A DNA stretch of 64,000 nt from an uncultured Paenibacillaceae bacterium (GCA_937957685.1 CALGAO010000029.1:1-64000); one strand, 5' to 3'. Numbered from the stretch's first letter, positions 17,318 to 27,535 are shown. A program made the numbers and translations. The notes: generated by a model from the letters alone, not told the origin.

Positions 17318-18400
17318 TTGAACAAAGGACAATCGGCAGGGAAGCTGCCAGCAAGACGTCTGCACACCGGTCACAGGGACCGTTCTTCCCGCTCCTACGT
17401 TCACATCTCGCCCATGCGACGCATATCGCTCCCCATGGAACTCCTGAAACGGTTCGCCATCAATGTGAGCAAACCTTCCCCTTTCATCCCCTGGGGCATC
17501 CGCCGGATCCAGGCACCGAAGGCGTGGAGATACGCCACCGGCAAGAAGATACGCATCGCCGTGATCGACACGGGGCTGGACTATGGCCACCGCGATCTGG
17601 AGCATGCTGCCCGCGCCGGCTACAACGTGCTGCAGCCGCACCTGCCGCCGCACGATGACAACGGGCACGGCACGCATATCGCAGGCACGATCGCCGCCAG
17701 CGGCAGCGGCTCAGGGATGACGGGCACGGCGCCGGACGCCGAGATCTATCCGGTCAAGGCATTCGACCAGATGGGCTCCGCCTCCATCTCCGATATTGTC
17801 GCCGGCATCGAGTGGTGCATCGAGCATCGCATGCATATCATCAACATGAGCTTCGGCATGCGCCGCGACAGCCTGGCGCTTCGCGAAGCCGTGCGCCGCG
17901 CCCATCGCGCCGGCATCGTCATCGTCGCCTCGGCGGGCAATGATGGCAAGCGGCGAGCCGATTATCCCGCCTGTTACCCGGAGGTTATCTCCGTAGGCGC
18001 CACCAGCCGCAAACATCAGGTGCTCGGCATGAGCAATCGGGGAGAGAGCATCGATATCTATGCCCCGGGCGAGAAGGTGATGTCCACCTGGCCGGACGGC
18101 GATTACTGCGTGCTCAGCGGCACGTCGATGGCCGCGGGTTACGTCAGCGGCGCCGCGGCGCTGCTTCTCTCCATCGACCGCAAGCTGACGCCAGGGCAAG
18201 TGAAGAAGATTCTCCTGCAAAGCACAACACCGGTCTCGCACGCCGGAAGGCGCATCAAGACCGGTGAACTGAATGCATGGGCCGCCGTGCGCCGCCTGCT
18301 CCGCGCCCGTCACATGCGCTCCGGAGCGGATACCCCGATCAGGCGCAGGACGTTGGCCAGCACGGTGCGCACGCATCCGACCAGGGCGAGGCGAGCCTGA
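17318..18400 (+). CDS. S8 family serine peptidase, probably intracellular
   Basis: 360 residues with the subtilisin triad Asp84 (VIDTGLD), His117 (NGHGTHIAG) and Ser270 (SGTSMAAG), and oxyanion Asn in SAGND. There is no signal peptide and no long propeptide, so it resembles intracellular subtilisins, with a basic 50-residue lead. TTG start at 17318, set by AGGAGG 8 bases upstream. The last 28 or so basic residues run through the 3' end of the convergent argS and look non-family. It is the only plus-strand gene between rpoE and pbpG. Confidence 0.88.
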   Translation: MNKGQSAGKLPARRLHTGHRDRSSRSYVHISPMRRISLPMELLKRFAINVSKPSPFIPWGIRRIQAPKAWRYATGKKIRIAVIDTGLDYGHRDLEHAARAGYNVLQPHLPPHDDNGHGTHIAGTIAASGSGSGMTGTAPDAEIYPVKAFDQMGSASISDIVAGIEWCIEHRMHIINMSFGMRRDSLALREAVRRAHRAGIVIVASAGNDGKRRADYPACYPEVISVGATSRKHQVLGMSNRGESIDIYAPGEKVMSTWPDGDYCVLSGTSMAAGYVSGAAALLLSIDRKLTPGQVKKILLQSTTPVSHAGRRIKTGELNAWAAVRRLLRARHMRSGADTPIRRRTLASTVRTHPTRARRA

Positions 18401-19983
18401 GTCAGCTGCGCATCGCCCGTGATGATGCGTTCTGCCTTGTAATAGCTGTGGAACTGGGAAGCCAGCTCGAAGACGTAGCGGATCAGCCGATGCGGCGCAT
18501 ACAGCCTGGCCGCTTCGGCCACCTCCTGCGGCAGCTCGCCCAGCTTGCGCAACAGCTCGAACTCCGCTTCCAGAGTGAGGCCCCCAAGATCGATCTGATC
18601 GACGGGCAGCGGGTTGATCCCCTGCTCCTCTGCCTGGCGGTAGATGCTGCAGATGCGCGCATGCGCATATTGCACATAATAGACCGGATTCTCGTTGGAC
18701 TGGGACACAGCCAGATCCATGTCAAAATCGAGATGCGAGTCGATGCCGCGCATCGTGAAGAAATAGCGGATGGCGTCGACTCCGACTTCATCCATCAGAT
18801 CCTCCATCGTGACCGCCTTGCCGGTGCGCTTCGACATCTTGACCTTCTCGCCGCCCTGGTACAGGCTGACCATCTGTGTGATGAGCACCGTCAGCTTGTC
18901 CGGCGAATAGCCAAGCGCCTGCATCGCCGCCTTGACCCGCGGGATGTAGCCGTGATGATCCGCGCCCCAGATATTGATCATCTGATCGAACCCGCGCTCA
19001 TACTTGTTCTTGTGATAAGCAATATCCGGCGTCAGATACGTATAGGTTCCGTCATTCTTGACGAGCACGCGGTCCTTGTCGTCGCCGTACGGCGTCGTCT
19101 TCAGCCATACCGCTCCGTCGGCCTCATAGGTCTGCCCCTTGTCCGTCAGCTCCTTGAGCACCGCCTCCACTTCCCCGGCCTCGTAGATCTTCGTCTCGCT
19201 CGTCCATACGTCGAAGGAGACGCGGAACCGCTCCAGATCCCGCTTGATCTTGGCGAGCTCCTGCTCGAGACCGTACTGGCGGAAGAACTTCAGCCTCTCT
19301 TCTTCGGACCAGCTCAGATACTTGTCTCCGTCCTGTTCCACCAGCTGCTTCGCGAAGCCGATGATATCCTCGCCATAATAGCCGTCCTCCGGCATTTCCG
19401 CCTCGAGCCCGAGCGCCTGCCGGTACCTGGCGTCGATCGACTTCGCGAGGTTCAGAATCTGATTGCCCGCGTCATTGATATAATATTCCCGTGTCACATC
19501 GTATCCGGCGAAGGCGAGCACATTGCACAGCGAATCGCCGAATGCCGCGCCCCTGGCATGACCGAGATGGAGACTGCCGGTCGGATTGGCGCTGACGAAT
19601 TCGACCTGCACCTTCTTGCCGGCCCCGATGTCCACCTTGCCATACGACTCCCCTTCGCGGGAGATCTGCCGGATCACGCCGTGCAGGAAGGTCTTGTCCA
19701 TATAGAAGTTGATAAATCCCGGCCCGGCGATCTCGATCCGCTCCACATACACCCGCTCCTTGCGGATCTGGCTCACGATCCGTTCGGCGATCGCGCGCGG
19801 GTTCTGCTTCGCGATCCGCGTCAGCTGCATGGCGATATTCGTCGAATAATCGCCGTGCACCTTCTCGCGCGGCGTCTCCAGGACAATCTCCGGAAGCTCG
19901 GCCTGAGCGGCAAGCTCCGAGGCGAGCACGGCTTCCCTGATCTCATTCACCAGAGCTTGCTTGACTTGCTCGATTACGCTCAT
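18310..19983 (-). CDS. argS: Arginyl-tRNA synthetase
   Basis: 557 residues, class I synthetase. HIGH motif as HLGH in SANPTGSLHLGHARG, KMSK in VKMSKRTGKAV, an N-terminal Add-1 domain (1-100) and the C-terminal DALR anticodon-binding domain (from about YVQYAHARICSI). It starts in a 4-base ATGA overlap with ywiB. Its 3' end overlaps the subtilase frame by 91 bases. Confidence 0.97.
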   Translation of the reverse strand: MSVIEQVKQALVNEIREAVLASELAAQAELPEIVLETPREKVHGDYSTNIAMQLTRIAKQNPRAIAERIVSQIRKERVYVERIEIAGPGFINFYMDKTFLHGVIRQISREGESYGKVDIGAGKKVQVEFVSANPTGSLHLGHARGAAFGDSLCNVLAFAGYDVTREYYINDAGNQILNLAKSIDARYRQALGLEAEMPEDGYYGEDIIGFAKQLVEQDGDKYLSWSEEERLKFFRQYGLEQELAKIKRDLERFRVSFDVWTSETKIYEAGEVEAVLKELTDKGQTYEADGAVWLKTTPYGDDKDRVLVKNDGTYTYLTPDIAYHKNKYERGFDQMINIWGADHHGYIPRVKAAMQALGYSPDKLTVLITQMVSLYQGGEKVKMSKRTGKAVTMEDLMDEVGVDAIRYFFTMRGIDSHLDFDMDLAVSQSNENPVYYVQYAHARICSIYRQAEEQGINPLPVDQIDLGGLTLEAEFELLRKLGELPQEVAEAARLYAPHRLIRYVFELASQFHSYYKAERIITGDAQLTQARLALVGCVRTVLANVLRLIGVSAPERM

Positions 19984-20396
19984 ACTTGTTCCTCCTGAAT
20001 CGTTAACTTAAGGGCAAATTCACCTGCATGTTCTTCCGCTATATACAAGGAATAAGTCCATGCTGCCGAATATCGCCCCTCTGAAAACTCGACATCCATC
20101 GACCTCGTGTCCGTCTCCAGCGGCAACACGCCCATCCTGGTGCGGTAAAGTCCTCTCTTCCGTTCATGCAGCACGAAGCATTGCTCCGACTCGATCTGTC
20201 CGCTGCGCATGATCTTGATCTCCTGCGCGTTCAGCTTGACGATCGTACGAATCTCCCGCTCCTCCTCGTCCAGCTCTGTGTAGCGGACGTAGACGGACGA
20301 GCCTTTGCGGTACAGCTCGCCGCGGTAGTGATGCTGCGACAGCTCGCCGCTGACGGTGCTGTCCAGCCGGATGCTTACCGGTACGCTCGCGGGCAT
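19980..20396 (-). CDS. ywiB: DUF1934 beta-barrel protein YwiB
   Basis: 138 residues, mostly beta strands, matching the calycin-like DUF1934 family (SGELSQHHYRGELYRKGSSVYVRY...). In Bacillus it is also next to argS. It overlaps argS by 4 bases and follows speB by 9 bases, so the four genes speE-speB-ywiB-argS read as one operon. Function unknown. Confidence 0.85.
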   Translation of the reverse strand: MPASVPVSIRLDSTVSGELSQHHYRGELYRKGSSVYVRYTELDEEEREIRTIVKLNAQEIKIMRSGQIESEQCFVLHERKRGLYRTRMGVLPLETDTRSMDVEFSEGRYSAAWTYSLYIAEEHAGEFALKLTIQEEQV

Positions 20397-20405
20397 GGAC
20401 GCGGC

Positions 20406-21284
20406 TTACTCCTTCAAGAAGCCAAGCAGCATCTCGCGGATGAGCTTGGCTGCCACGATCTGCGTCTGCTCGGTCGGGTCGTATACCGGAGCCACTTCCA
20501 CGACATCGCAGCCGACCACCTTCACATCCGACCTGGCGATCGCATGAATCGCGGCCAGAAGCTCCTTCGAGGTGATGCCGCCCGCTTCCGCCGTACCGGT
20601 CCCCGGAGCTGCCGAAGGATCCAGCACGTCGATGTCGATCGTGACATACACAGGTCGACCTGACAGATCAGGCAGCACCTTCTTCAGCGGCTCCAGCACA
20701 TCGAACGGATAGAAATGGCATTCGCGGCGTCCGTATTCGAACTCCTCCTTCGAGCCCGAGCGGATGCCGAACTGGTAGATGTTCTTGCCGCCCATCAGCT
20801 CCGCTGCCTTGCGGATCGGCGTGGAATGGGACAACGGCTCGCCCTCGTACTGCTCGCGAAGGTCGGCGTGCGCGTCGATGTGGATGACGGCCAGATCCGG
20901 ATACAGCTTGTGGACCTCCTGCAGGACCGGCCAGGTCACCAGATGCTCGCCGCCCATGCCGACGATCAGCTTGCCGTCTGACAGCGGCCTCTTCACGAAG
21001 TCTCCGATCAGCTCCAGGCTGCGAGCCGCATTGCCGAACGGCAGGAGCAGATCCCCCGCATCAAAATACTTGATCTCATACAGCGTGCGGTCCAGATACG
21101 GGCTGTACTCTTCGAGACCGACCGACGCCTCGCGGATTCTGGCCGGACCGAAACGGGAACCCGGACGGAAGCTGACGGTATAATCCATCGGCATGCCATA
21201 CAGGACAGCTTGCGCGGACTCGTACTCCTCGGAGCTCAGGATGAACACATTGCCGGAATAGCCTTGATCCAATTTCACAGTCAT
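20406..21284 (-). CDS. speB: Agmatinase
   Basis: 292 residues of the ureohydrolase family. Manganese ligands lie in GMGGEHLVT, HIDAHADLR and TIDIDVLDPS. It cuts agmatine to putrescine and urea, supplying SpeE encoded just upstream. The pair speE-speB is conserved in Bacillus. Confidence 0.94.
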   Translation of the reverse strand: MTVKLDQGYSGNVFILSSEEYESAQAVLYGMPMDYTVSFRPGSRFGPARIREASVGLEEYSPYLDRTLYEIKYFDAGDLLLPFGNAARSLELIGDFVKRPLSDGKLIVGMGGEHLVTWPVLQEVHKLYPDLAVIHIDAHADLREQYEGEPLSHSTPIRKAAELMGGKNIYQFGIRSGSKEEFEYGRRECHFYPFDVLEPLKKVLPDLSGRPVYVTIDIDVLDPSAAPGTGTAEAGGITSKELLAAIHAIARSDVKVVGCDVVEVAPVYDPTEQTQIVAAKLIREMLLGFLKE

Positions 21285-21303
21285 TCAACCCTTCTTCTTT
21301 CGA

Positions 21304-22131
21304 TTACTTGATCAGATCTTCCACGAACTTCGGCAGCACGAACGCCGCTTTGTGCAGACGAGGCGAATAATACCTGGTGTCGATCTCCGGGATCTGGCTC
21401 TCGTCCACCTTGAGGGGATCGTACTTCTTGCTGCCCATCGTAAACGTCCACAGGCCGCTTGGATATGTAGGGATGTTGGCGCCATATACGCGCACGATCG
21501 GGAACACTTCCTTCACGTCCCGATTCACGTTTCGGATCAGATCCGCCTTGAACCAGGGGTTGTCAGTCTGCGCGACGAACATGCCGTCTTCCTTCAGCGC
21601 GTCATAGATGCCCTGGTAGAAGCCTCTCGTAAACAGTTGTACAGCCGGACCGACCGGTTCTGTGGAATCGACCATGATCACGTCGTATTCATTCTTGTGA
21701 TCATGAATGTGCATGTATCCATCGTTCACCAGCACTTCCACGCGCGGGTCGTCGAGCCATCCGGCGATCGAAGGCAGATACTTCTTCGAGTATTCGATCA
21801 CCTTGCCGTCGATGTCGACGAGCACCGCCTTCTCCACGTCGGGATGCTTCAGCACCTCGCGGATGACGCCGCCGTCGCCGCCGCCCACCACCAGCACGTG
21901 TCTGGGATTGGGATGCGTGAACAGCGCCGGATGAGCAACCATCTCATGATAGACGAATTCATCCTTCTCCGTGGTCATGACCATGCTGTCCAGTACCAGC
22001 ATGCGGCCGAACTCGATCGTATCAATGATCGCCAGATCCTGAAACTGCGTTTGCTCGCGCACGAGCGTTTCGCGTATTTGGGCGGTGATGCCGAAGTGCT
22101 CCGTCTGCTTCTCTGTAAACCACAATTCCAT
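21304..22131 (-). CDS. speE: Spermidine synthase
   Basis: 275 residues. Aminopropyltransferase with the nucleotide-binding VVGGGDGGVIREV, acidic DIDGKVIEYSKKYLP, and the active-site loop DSTEPVGPA. It moves the aminopropyl group of decarboxylated AdoMet to putrescine. ATG at 22131 follows GAGGGAAACGAG; upstream in-frame ATG lacks a site. First gene of the speE-speB-ywiB-argS operon. Confidence 0.95.
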   Translation of the reverse strand: MELWFTEKQTEHFGITAQIRETLVREQTQFQDLAIIDTIEFGRMLVLDSMVMTTEKDEFVYHEMVAHPALFTHPNPRHVLVVGGGDGGVIREVLKHPDVEKAVLVDIDGKVIEYSKKYLPSIAGWLDDPRVEVLVNDGYMHIHDHKNEYDVIMVDSTEPVGPAVQLFTRGFYQGIYDALKEDGMFVAQTDNPWFKADLIRNVNRDVKEVFPIVRVYGANIPTYPSGLWTFTMGSKKYDPLKVDESQIPEIDTRYYSPRLHKAAFVLPKFVEDLIK

Positions 22132-22214
22132 CTCGTTTCCCTCTTTCCATCCGTTTGTACAGGCATAGTATACCTTTCGTCTGCCGGAACAATGCTTCAT
22201 TTCACATATGAAGT

Positions 22215-22242
22215 ATTATATTAAATCGCAGTAGAATTGCAA
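22215..22242 (-). promoter_or_regulatory. speE operon promoter
   Basis: Minus strand -35 TTGCAA (22237-22242), 16-base spacer, perfect -10 TATAAT (22215-22220). Confidence 0.6.
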
Positions 22243-22391
22243 TTTATTTTTGGGCCGATTCAGGAAGATGAACCGCCTGATGTCGAGCATCGCCTGCTTC
22301 CGCGAGCTTAAGCCCGACGGCGTATAGGAACTGGGTGCCCCTTCCATACTACTTATATACCAACCTGGCAGACGAAGGGGCGACTGATCTC

Positions 22392-24476
22392 ATGAGCTCG
22401 AATGACCAACTGAAGCAAACGGCCCGAAGGCGCAAGATGACGATCGGCCAGCTGGTGAAGCGCCTGCTGTCGCTCTTCCTCACCCTGTGCGTGCTGGGCT
22501 CAGCCGGCATCATGGGTTTCTTCTTCTATCTTGGCACACAGACCTTGCCTGTTGCGACCATCGAGCAAACCTCCCTGATCCTCGATGCGCGGGGAGAGGT
22601 GATCGACTCGATCCATGCCGGTCAGAATCGGGAGATCGTCAGGTTGTCCGAGATTGCCGATTCGTTCAAGCAGGCGATCATCGCGGTTGAGGATCAGCGA
22701 TTCTACCGGCACTTTGGCATCGATCTGCAAGGTACGCTGCGCGCCATCTGGGTGAATCTGCGCAGCATGGACAAGGTACAGGGTGCCAGCACGCTCACCC
22801 AGCAGCTGGCGCGCAATCTGTACCTCAGCCATGAGCGCACCTGGAATCGCAAGCTCAAGGAAGCGATCTATGCCTTGCAGCTGGAGCTCAATTTCAGCAA
22901 GGACGAGATCCTCGAGCTGTACCTGAACACGATCTATTTCGGCCACAGTCTGTATGGCGTGGAGACGGCGGCGCAAGGGTACTTCGGCAAGTCCGCCAAG
23001 GATCTCACGCTGGCCGAAAGCGCGCTCCTCGCCGGCGTGCCCAAGGGGGCCCTGTACTATTCGCCCTACATCGATCCGGCCAATGCCAAGCGCAGACAGA
23101 AGCTCGTCCTGCAGGCGATGGTCGATAACGGCATGATCACCCAGGCCGAGGCGGACGCCGCATATGCGGAGGAGCTCGTCTATCAGCCCCTGGAGCATGA
23201 CCGGGTGTCCGAGGCCCCTTACTTCAGCGACTATGTCCGGCAGATAGCCGTTCACAAGCTGGGACTGGACGAGAATCTGCTCAGCGGCGGTGGGATCAGG
23301 GTCTATACCACGCTCGATCTGGAGATGCAGCGAGCCGCCGAAGAAGCGATCGCCAGGAACCTGCAGGGCTACCCGGAGCTGCAGGCCGCGCTGGTGGCGA
23401 TTGATCCGCGTACCGGTCATATCAAGGCGATGGTGGGAGGAAGGAACTACGAGCAGAATCAATACAATCGCGCCTTCGCCACGACCCGGCAGCCGGGCTC
23501 GGCCTTCAAGCCGATCATGTATCTGACCGCGCTCCGGCAGGAAGGGTTCACCGCGCTGACCCGCTACCGCAGCGAACCGACCAGCTTCACGTATGATGAT
23601 GGGCGCAAGACCTACACGCCCAGCAACTTCGGCGAACGATATGTCAACGACGACATCACGCTCCGCCAGGCCATCGCCCTGTCGGACAATATCTATGCCG
23701 TGCATACGATCATGGACATCGGCCCGGAGAAGGTCATCGAGATGGCGCGAAGGCTCGGCATCTCCGGACCGCTGCAGCCTCTGCCGTCGCTGGCCCTGGG
23801 CACATTCCCGGTCAGCCCGTTCGAGATGGCTGCCGCCTACAGCGTCATCGCCAGCCAGGGGATACGCCGCGAGCCGACGGCCGTCTTGCGCATCGAGGAT
23901 TCGCGCGGCAGGGTCCTCTATGAAGCGAAGCCGCAGTCCGAGCGGGTCGTGGAGCCAGCCTACGCCTATGTCCTGACGAAGCTGATGGAGAGCGTGTTCG
24001 AGCCGGGAGGCACAGCGGCGAGAGTTGCCAGCACACTGAAGCGTCCCGCAGCCGGCAAGACCGGCACCACCAACACGGACGCCTGGATGGTCGGCTTCAC
24101 GCCGGAGCTGGCGGTGGCCGTCTGGTTGGGCTACGATCGGGACCGGACGATCTCCAGGGCGGAATCTTCCCGGGCGGCGCCGATATTCGCCGATTTCATC
24201 GAAGCGGCGCTGCGCGCTGTCCCGCCGAAGCTGTTCGAGGTGCCGCCAGGGGTCATCTCGCTGTACGTCGATCCCGCTACCGGCACGATCGCCACGCCGG
24301 ATTGCGGCGCGGGGTCCAGGCTGGAATATTTCGTGAAGGGCACCGAGCCGACGGAGTTCTGCTCGGAGCATGAGGGTGCGCAGCGCGAGGACATCCTCGA
24401 ACGGCACGGGGAGGAAGGCACGCGTGAGGAGCATCGATCCTGGTGGGAGAAACTGAAGCGCTGGTGGTATGAATAA
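22392..24476 (+). CDS. pbpG: Class A penicillin-binding protein, PbpG-like
   Basis: 694 residues. Cytoplasmic tail, one membrane segment (about 28-52), GT51 glycosyltransferase (catalytic Glu in EDQRFYRHFGID; QGASTLTQQLARN), then transpeptidase with Ser in QPGSAFKP (SxxK), SDN in LSDNIYAV and KTGT in AGKTGTTNTDAW. The neighbours speB, speE and ywhD match Bacillus pbpG (ywhE), a sporulation PBP active in the forespore. The start at 22392 has AAGGGG 11 bases upstream; an in-frame codon at 22335 has none. Confidence 0.9.
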   Translation: MSSNDQLKQTARRRKMTIGQLVKRLLSLFLTLCVLGSAGIMGFFFYLGTQTLPVATIEQTSLILDARGEVIDSIHAGQNREIVRLSEIADSFKQAIIAVEDQRFYRHFGIDLQGTLRAIWVNLRSMDKVQGASTLTQQLARNLYLSHERTWNRKLKEAIYALQLELNFSKDEILELYLNTIYFGHSLYGVETAAQGYFGKSAKDLTLAESALLAGVPKGALYYSPYIDPANAKRRQKLVLQAMVDNGMITQAEADAAYAEELVYQPLEHDRVSEAPYFSDYVRQIAVHKLGLDENLLSGGGIRVYTTLDLEMQRAAEEAIARNLQGYPELQAALVAIDPRTGHIKAMVGGRNYEQNQYNRAFATTRQPGSAFKPIMYLTALRQEGFTALTRYRSEPTSFTYDDGRKTYTPSNFGERYVNDDITLRQAIALSDNIYAVHTIMDIGPEKVIEMARRLGISGPLQPLPSLALGTFPVSPFEMAAAYSVIASQGIRREPTAVLRIEDSRGRVLYEAKPQSERVVEPAYAYVLTKLMESVFEPGGTAARVASTLKRPAAGKTGTTNTDAWMVGFTPELAVAVWLGYDRDRTISRAESSRAAPIFADFIEAALRAVPPKLFEVPPGVISLYVDPATGTIATPDCGAGSRLEYFVKGTEPTEFCSEHEGAQREDILERHGEEGTREEHRSWWEKLKRWWYE

Positions 24477-24530
24477 AGGTTAAGTCTTGCTGACGGGGGC
24501 GAAGCGTGCATGGATCTCCGAAGATGTGAC

Positions 24531-24561
24531 AAGGGCGGTTCCAGCAAGGGGAACCGCCCTT
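24531..24561. terminator. Hairpin between convergent pbpG and ywhD
   Basis: AAGGGCGGTTCC pairs perfectly with GGAACCGCCCTT around a 7-base loop. It serves both convergent genes; neither side has a long T run. Confidence 0.7.
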
Positions 24562-24583
24562 ATCCTCGTCGGGGCAGATGACA

Positions 24584-25081
24584 TCAACCGAGCAGATCCT
24601 TCAGCTCTTGCGGCGAGCGCTCCCACCACTCAGCGTTGTGGTTGACCAGCACGCCCTTGAGCAGCTGCCGTTCATGATCGCTCAGGCCGTCCACGATATA
24701 TTTCCGCTTCAGGGCGCGGTCCATCTGATTGACATGGTCGGCCAGGATCTTCCAGCCGCGTCCTGCCTCGCTGTCGATCAGCATCTCACAGGCAGTCACC
24801 CCGCCATAGAATGCCCCGCGTTCATCGCGGTCCACGGCCACCCATACGACCCATACCTTGCGACCGTTCGGCACGTCGTTTTTGTCCATCGAGAACTTGA
24901 TGCGCCGCTCCACCTTGCTCTTCGCGTGTATGGCGCCCAGATCGATATAGGCTTCATCTCCGTCGATGATGATGCTGGACAGGTTGCTCAGGTCGATCGA
25001 GCCTGCCCCGAAGCCCTTGTGATTGGTCTTGTTGCTCACGATATTTAATGAGATTTTCTTCTTGCCCGTCTCCATTTCCAC
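24584..25081 (-). CDS. ywhD: YwhD family protein
   Basis: 165 residues resembling the YwhD family (KKISLNIVSNKTNHKGFGAGSIDLSNLSSIIIDGDEAYIDLGAIHAKSKVE...). Its place beside pbpG-speE-speB supports the call. Mostly beta sheet then helix, no signal peptide. GTG start with GAGGTG 8 bases upstream. Function unknown. Confidence 0.85.
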   Translation of the reverse strand: MEMETGKKKISLNIVSNKTNHKGFGAGSIDLSNLSSIIIDGDEAYIDLGAIHAKSKVERRIKFSMDKNDVPNGRKVWVVWVAVDRDERGAFYGGVTACEMLIDSEAGRGWKILADHVNQMDRALKRKYIVDGLSDHERQLLKGVLVNHNAEWWERSPQELKDLLG

Positions 25082-25182
25082 TGTGCATTCACCTCATCCT
25101 GGTTGGCGCGGTGCTGATGCGCCTTGTCTGTGATCGGTTCGATCCTGTCCGTGTCCAGGTCGGACACCAGCTTTCCCTATGA

Positions 25183-25209
25183 ATTATAACACAAGTTGGC
25201 GCTTTTCAA
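25183..25209 (-). promoter_or_regulatory. ywhD promoter
   Basis: Minus strand -35 TTGAAA (25204-25209), short 15-base spacer, extended -10 TGTTATAAT (hexamer 25183-25188). Confidence 0.5.
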
Positions 25210-25525
25210 CTGCTTGATGATGCCCCCCATTTGTTGAACTAGCGACAATCTAAACGTCGTGATAGGGGGGAGAAGCACGATTTTCGTCATATAACGGTAT
25301 TCGGAATGGCCATCATTCAACAGATGGTACGTTCTTTCGTACAAATCTCACCTTATTCAACAGAGGAAATTGACCTTCCGCCAGTTTGCGCAGGAGCAGC
25401 TTCCCCGCGACACAGAGTCCATTCGACTTCCGCTATTTTCGTCGCACACCCCAGCTCAGAGAAATATTTGGCCAAGTCCCTTCATATACATGCTGTAGAT
25501 GCTTGTCAACGGAGGGAAGCTTGCC
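25210..25525 (+). other. Gene-free stretch before the M1 peptidase
   Basis: No gene is seen. A possible stem joins CCCCCC (25223-25228) and GGGGGG (25265-25270), with an inner GCGAC/GTCGT pair. No confident promoter was found. Confidence 0.3.
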
Positions 25526-27535
25526 ATGAAGTCTCGTGATCATCGCCGGCTGTACGGCGCCATACCCGCAATACTGGCCGCATGTTTCTTCATCTATATC
25601 GTCTTCGCCGATAACGGTTTGGATGCACCAGCAACGGTCTCGCTGCAGGCAAGGCCCGAGAGCAGCTCCGGCTCTGCTCCATCGAACAAGCCCGGCACGC
25701 CAGGAACACTGCCGGAGACCCCCGTACCGAAGATCGAGCCGCTCAGCAATCGCATCGTGGACTACCACATCTCCGTCCGCCTGGATGCGGAGCGCCATAT
25801 GTTGCACGGCGAACAGACCGTCACCTGGCGCCACCCCGGCAAGCTGCCGGTACAGGAGCTGTACTTCCACCTCTATCCGAACGCCTTCCGCGATGACAGG
25901 ACCACCTTCAACCGGGAATCGGGAGGCAAGCTACGCGACGATGAACGCACACCAGACAGCATAGGGTATATGGAGATTCTCTCCATCACCCGCAGCGATG
26001 GCGCCGATCTGCTCGACACGATGCGTTACGTGCAGCCGGATGACGACAATCCGGCCGACCAGACGCTGATGGTCATCAAACTGCCCGAGCCGGTCGAGCC
26101 GGGCCAATCCGTCACCCTGAACATGACGTTTCAGGTGCAGCTTCCTTATATATACGCCCGGATGGGCTATGCAGGCGACTTCGTCATGGCTGGCCAGTGG
26201 TTTCCGAAGCTGGCCGTATACGAGCCGAAAGGACGGCGCGGCGCGGCGCAGGAGGGCTGGAACCTCCACCAATACCACGGCAACTCCGAATTCTACGCCG
26301 ACTTCGGCACCTACAACATCAAGATCGATGTTCCTTCCTCTCACATCGTGGCCGCGACCGGATTCCCCGTTGCTCCTCATAAGGATGACGGCGTGAGGCG
26401 GCTGTATCATTTCTATGCGGAGGACGTGCACGATTTCGCCTGGGCAGCGTCGCCGGATTTCATCTATGCCGAAGAAGCCTTCTCCACCCCGCATCTGCCC
26501 GGCGTGAAGATCAAGCTGTACCTCGACCCGCATCAGGCTCATCTGGAGAAGCGATACTTCACCGCTGCCAAGCGCGCGCTCTCCAGCTTCAGCGAATGGT
26601 ACGGCGCTTACCCGTACTCGACGCTGTCCATCGTGGTGCCGCCTTCAGGCGCAGGCGGTGCGGGAGGGATGGAATATCCGACGCTGATCACGGCATGGGA
26701 AGCCAGCGAAGCCCAGCCGAGCCGCGAGCTGGAACGCGTGGTCGTGCACGAGATCGGGCATCAGTTCTGGTACGGGATCGTCGCGAGCAACGAATTCGAG
26801 GAGGCCTGGCTGGATGAGGGCTTCACCACTTACGTCGAAGACAAGGTGATGGAGAGCCAGTACGGCCTGACGCGCAGCTTGCCCATCCTGTCCAGCTACA
26901 TCACAGACCCCGAACCGCTCAAGCTGAATGCCTGGGATTACGACAATCACGAGGTGTATGCGGAGAATGTGTACACCAGAGCCAGCCTGGTGCTGCAAGA
27001 CATCGAGCAGACGATCGGCACGAAGAAGATGAAGCAGGTGCTCAGGACCTACTTCCAGCGCTGGAAGTTCCGTCATCCGACGACGCAGGACTTCCAGAAG
27101 GTGCTGCAGGATGTCACCCATCGCAACTGGGACAGCTATTTCAAGCAATTCGTCTACGGAGATATGATGATCGATTATGCCGTAACCGGCGTGAAATCCC
27201 GGCAAACGGAACAGCATGGCACGACCGTCTACGAGACGCGCGTCTACCTGGAACGGCTGGGAGGCGTACACCGCCCGGTCGAAGTCGCGATCAAGCTCGC
27301 CGATGGCTCGATCCACATGGAAAAGTGGAATGGCGCGGAGAAGCAGAAGGAGCTCGTCCTCTACACCGAGCAGCCGGCGGAATGGGTGCTCGTCGATCCG
27401 GAGTTCCGTCAGATCCTGGAGAATCGCCATTACAACAACTTCATGAGAGCCGAGATCGCCGCGAGCGACGAAGTGCGATGGTCGTATGGCACATCGAAGC
27501 TGGTCGAGCTGCTGTTCAGCATATTTGCCTGGTAG
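25526..27535 (+). CDS. Membrane-anchored M1 family metallopeptidase
   Basis: 669 residues. One N-terminal membrane segment (about 10-30), a proline-rich linker, a beta-sandwich domain, then the catalytic domain. HEIGHQ plus the downstream Glu of EEAWLDEGFTTY form the HExxH-18-E zinc site; GAGGMEYP corresponds to the GAMEN substrate loop. It faces outside as an aminopeptidase-like enzyme, N-terminus anchored. The ATG at 25526 has GGAGG 10 bases upstream. It is followed 15 bases later by a membrane protein gene. Confidence 0.88.
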   Translation: MKSRDHRRLYGAIPAILAACFFIYIVFADNGLDAPATVSLQARPESSSGSAPSNKPGTPGTLPETPVPKIEPLSNRIVDYHISVRLDAERHMLHGEQTVTWRHPGKLPVQELYFHLYPNAFRDDRTTFNRESGGKLRDDERTPDSIGYMEILSITRSDGADLLDTMRYVQPDDDNPADQTLMVIKLPEPVEPGQSVTLNMTFQVQLPYIYARMGYAGDFVMAGQWFPKLAVYEPKGRRGAAQEGWNLHQYHGNSEFYADFGTYNIKIDVPSSHIVAATGFPVAPHKDDGVRRLYHFYAEDVHDFAWAASPDFIYAEEAFSTPHLPGVKIKLYLDPHQAHLEKRYFTAAKRALSSFSEWYGAYPYSTLSIVVPPSGAGGAGGMEYPTLITAWEASEAQPSRELERVVVHEIGHQFWYGIVASNEFEEAWLDEGFTTYVEDKVMESQYGLTRSLPILSSYITDPEPLKLNAWDYDNHEVYAENVYTRASLVLQDIEQTIGTKKMKQVLRTYFQRWKFRHPTTQDFQKVLQDVTHRNWDSYFKQFVYGDMMIDYAVTGVKSRQTEQHGTTVYETRVYLERLGGVHRPVEVAIKLADGSIHMEKWNGAEKQKELVLYTEQPAEWVLVDPEFRQILENRHYNNFMRAEIAASDEVRWSYGTSKLVELLFSIFAW

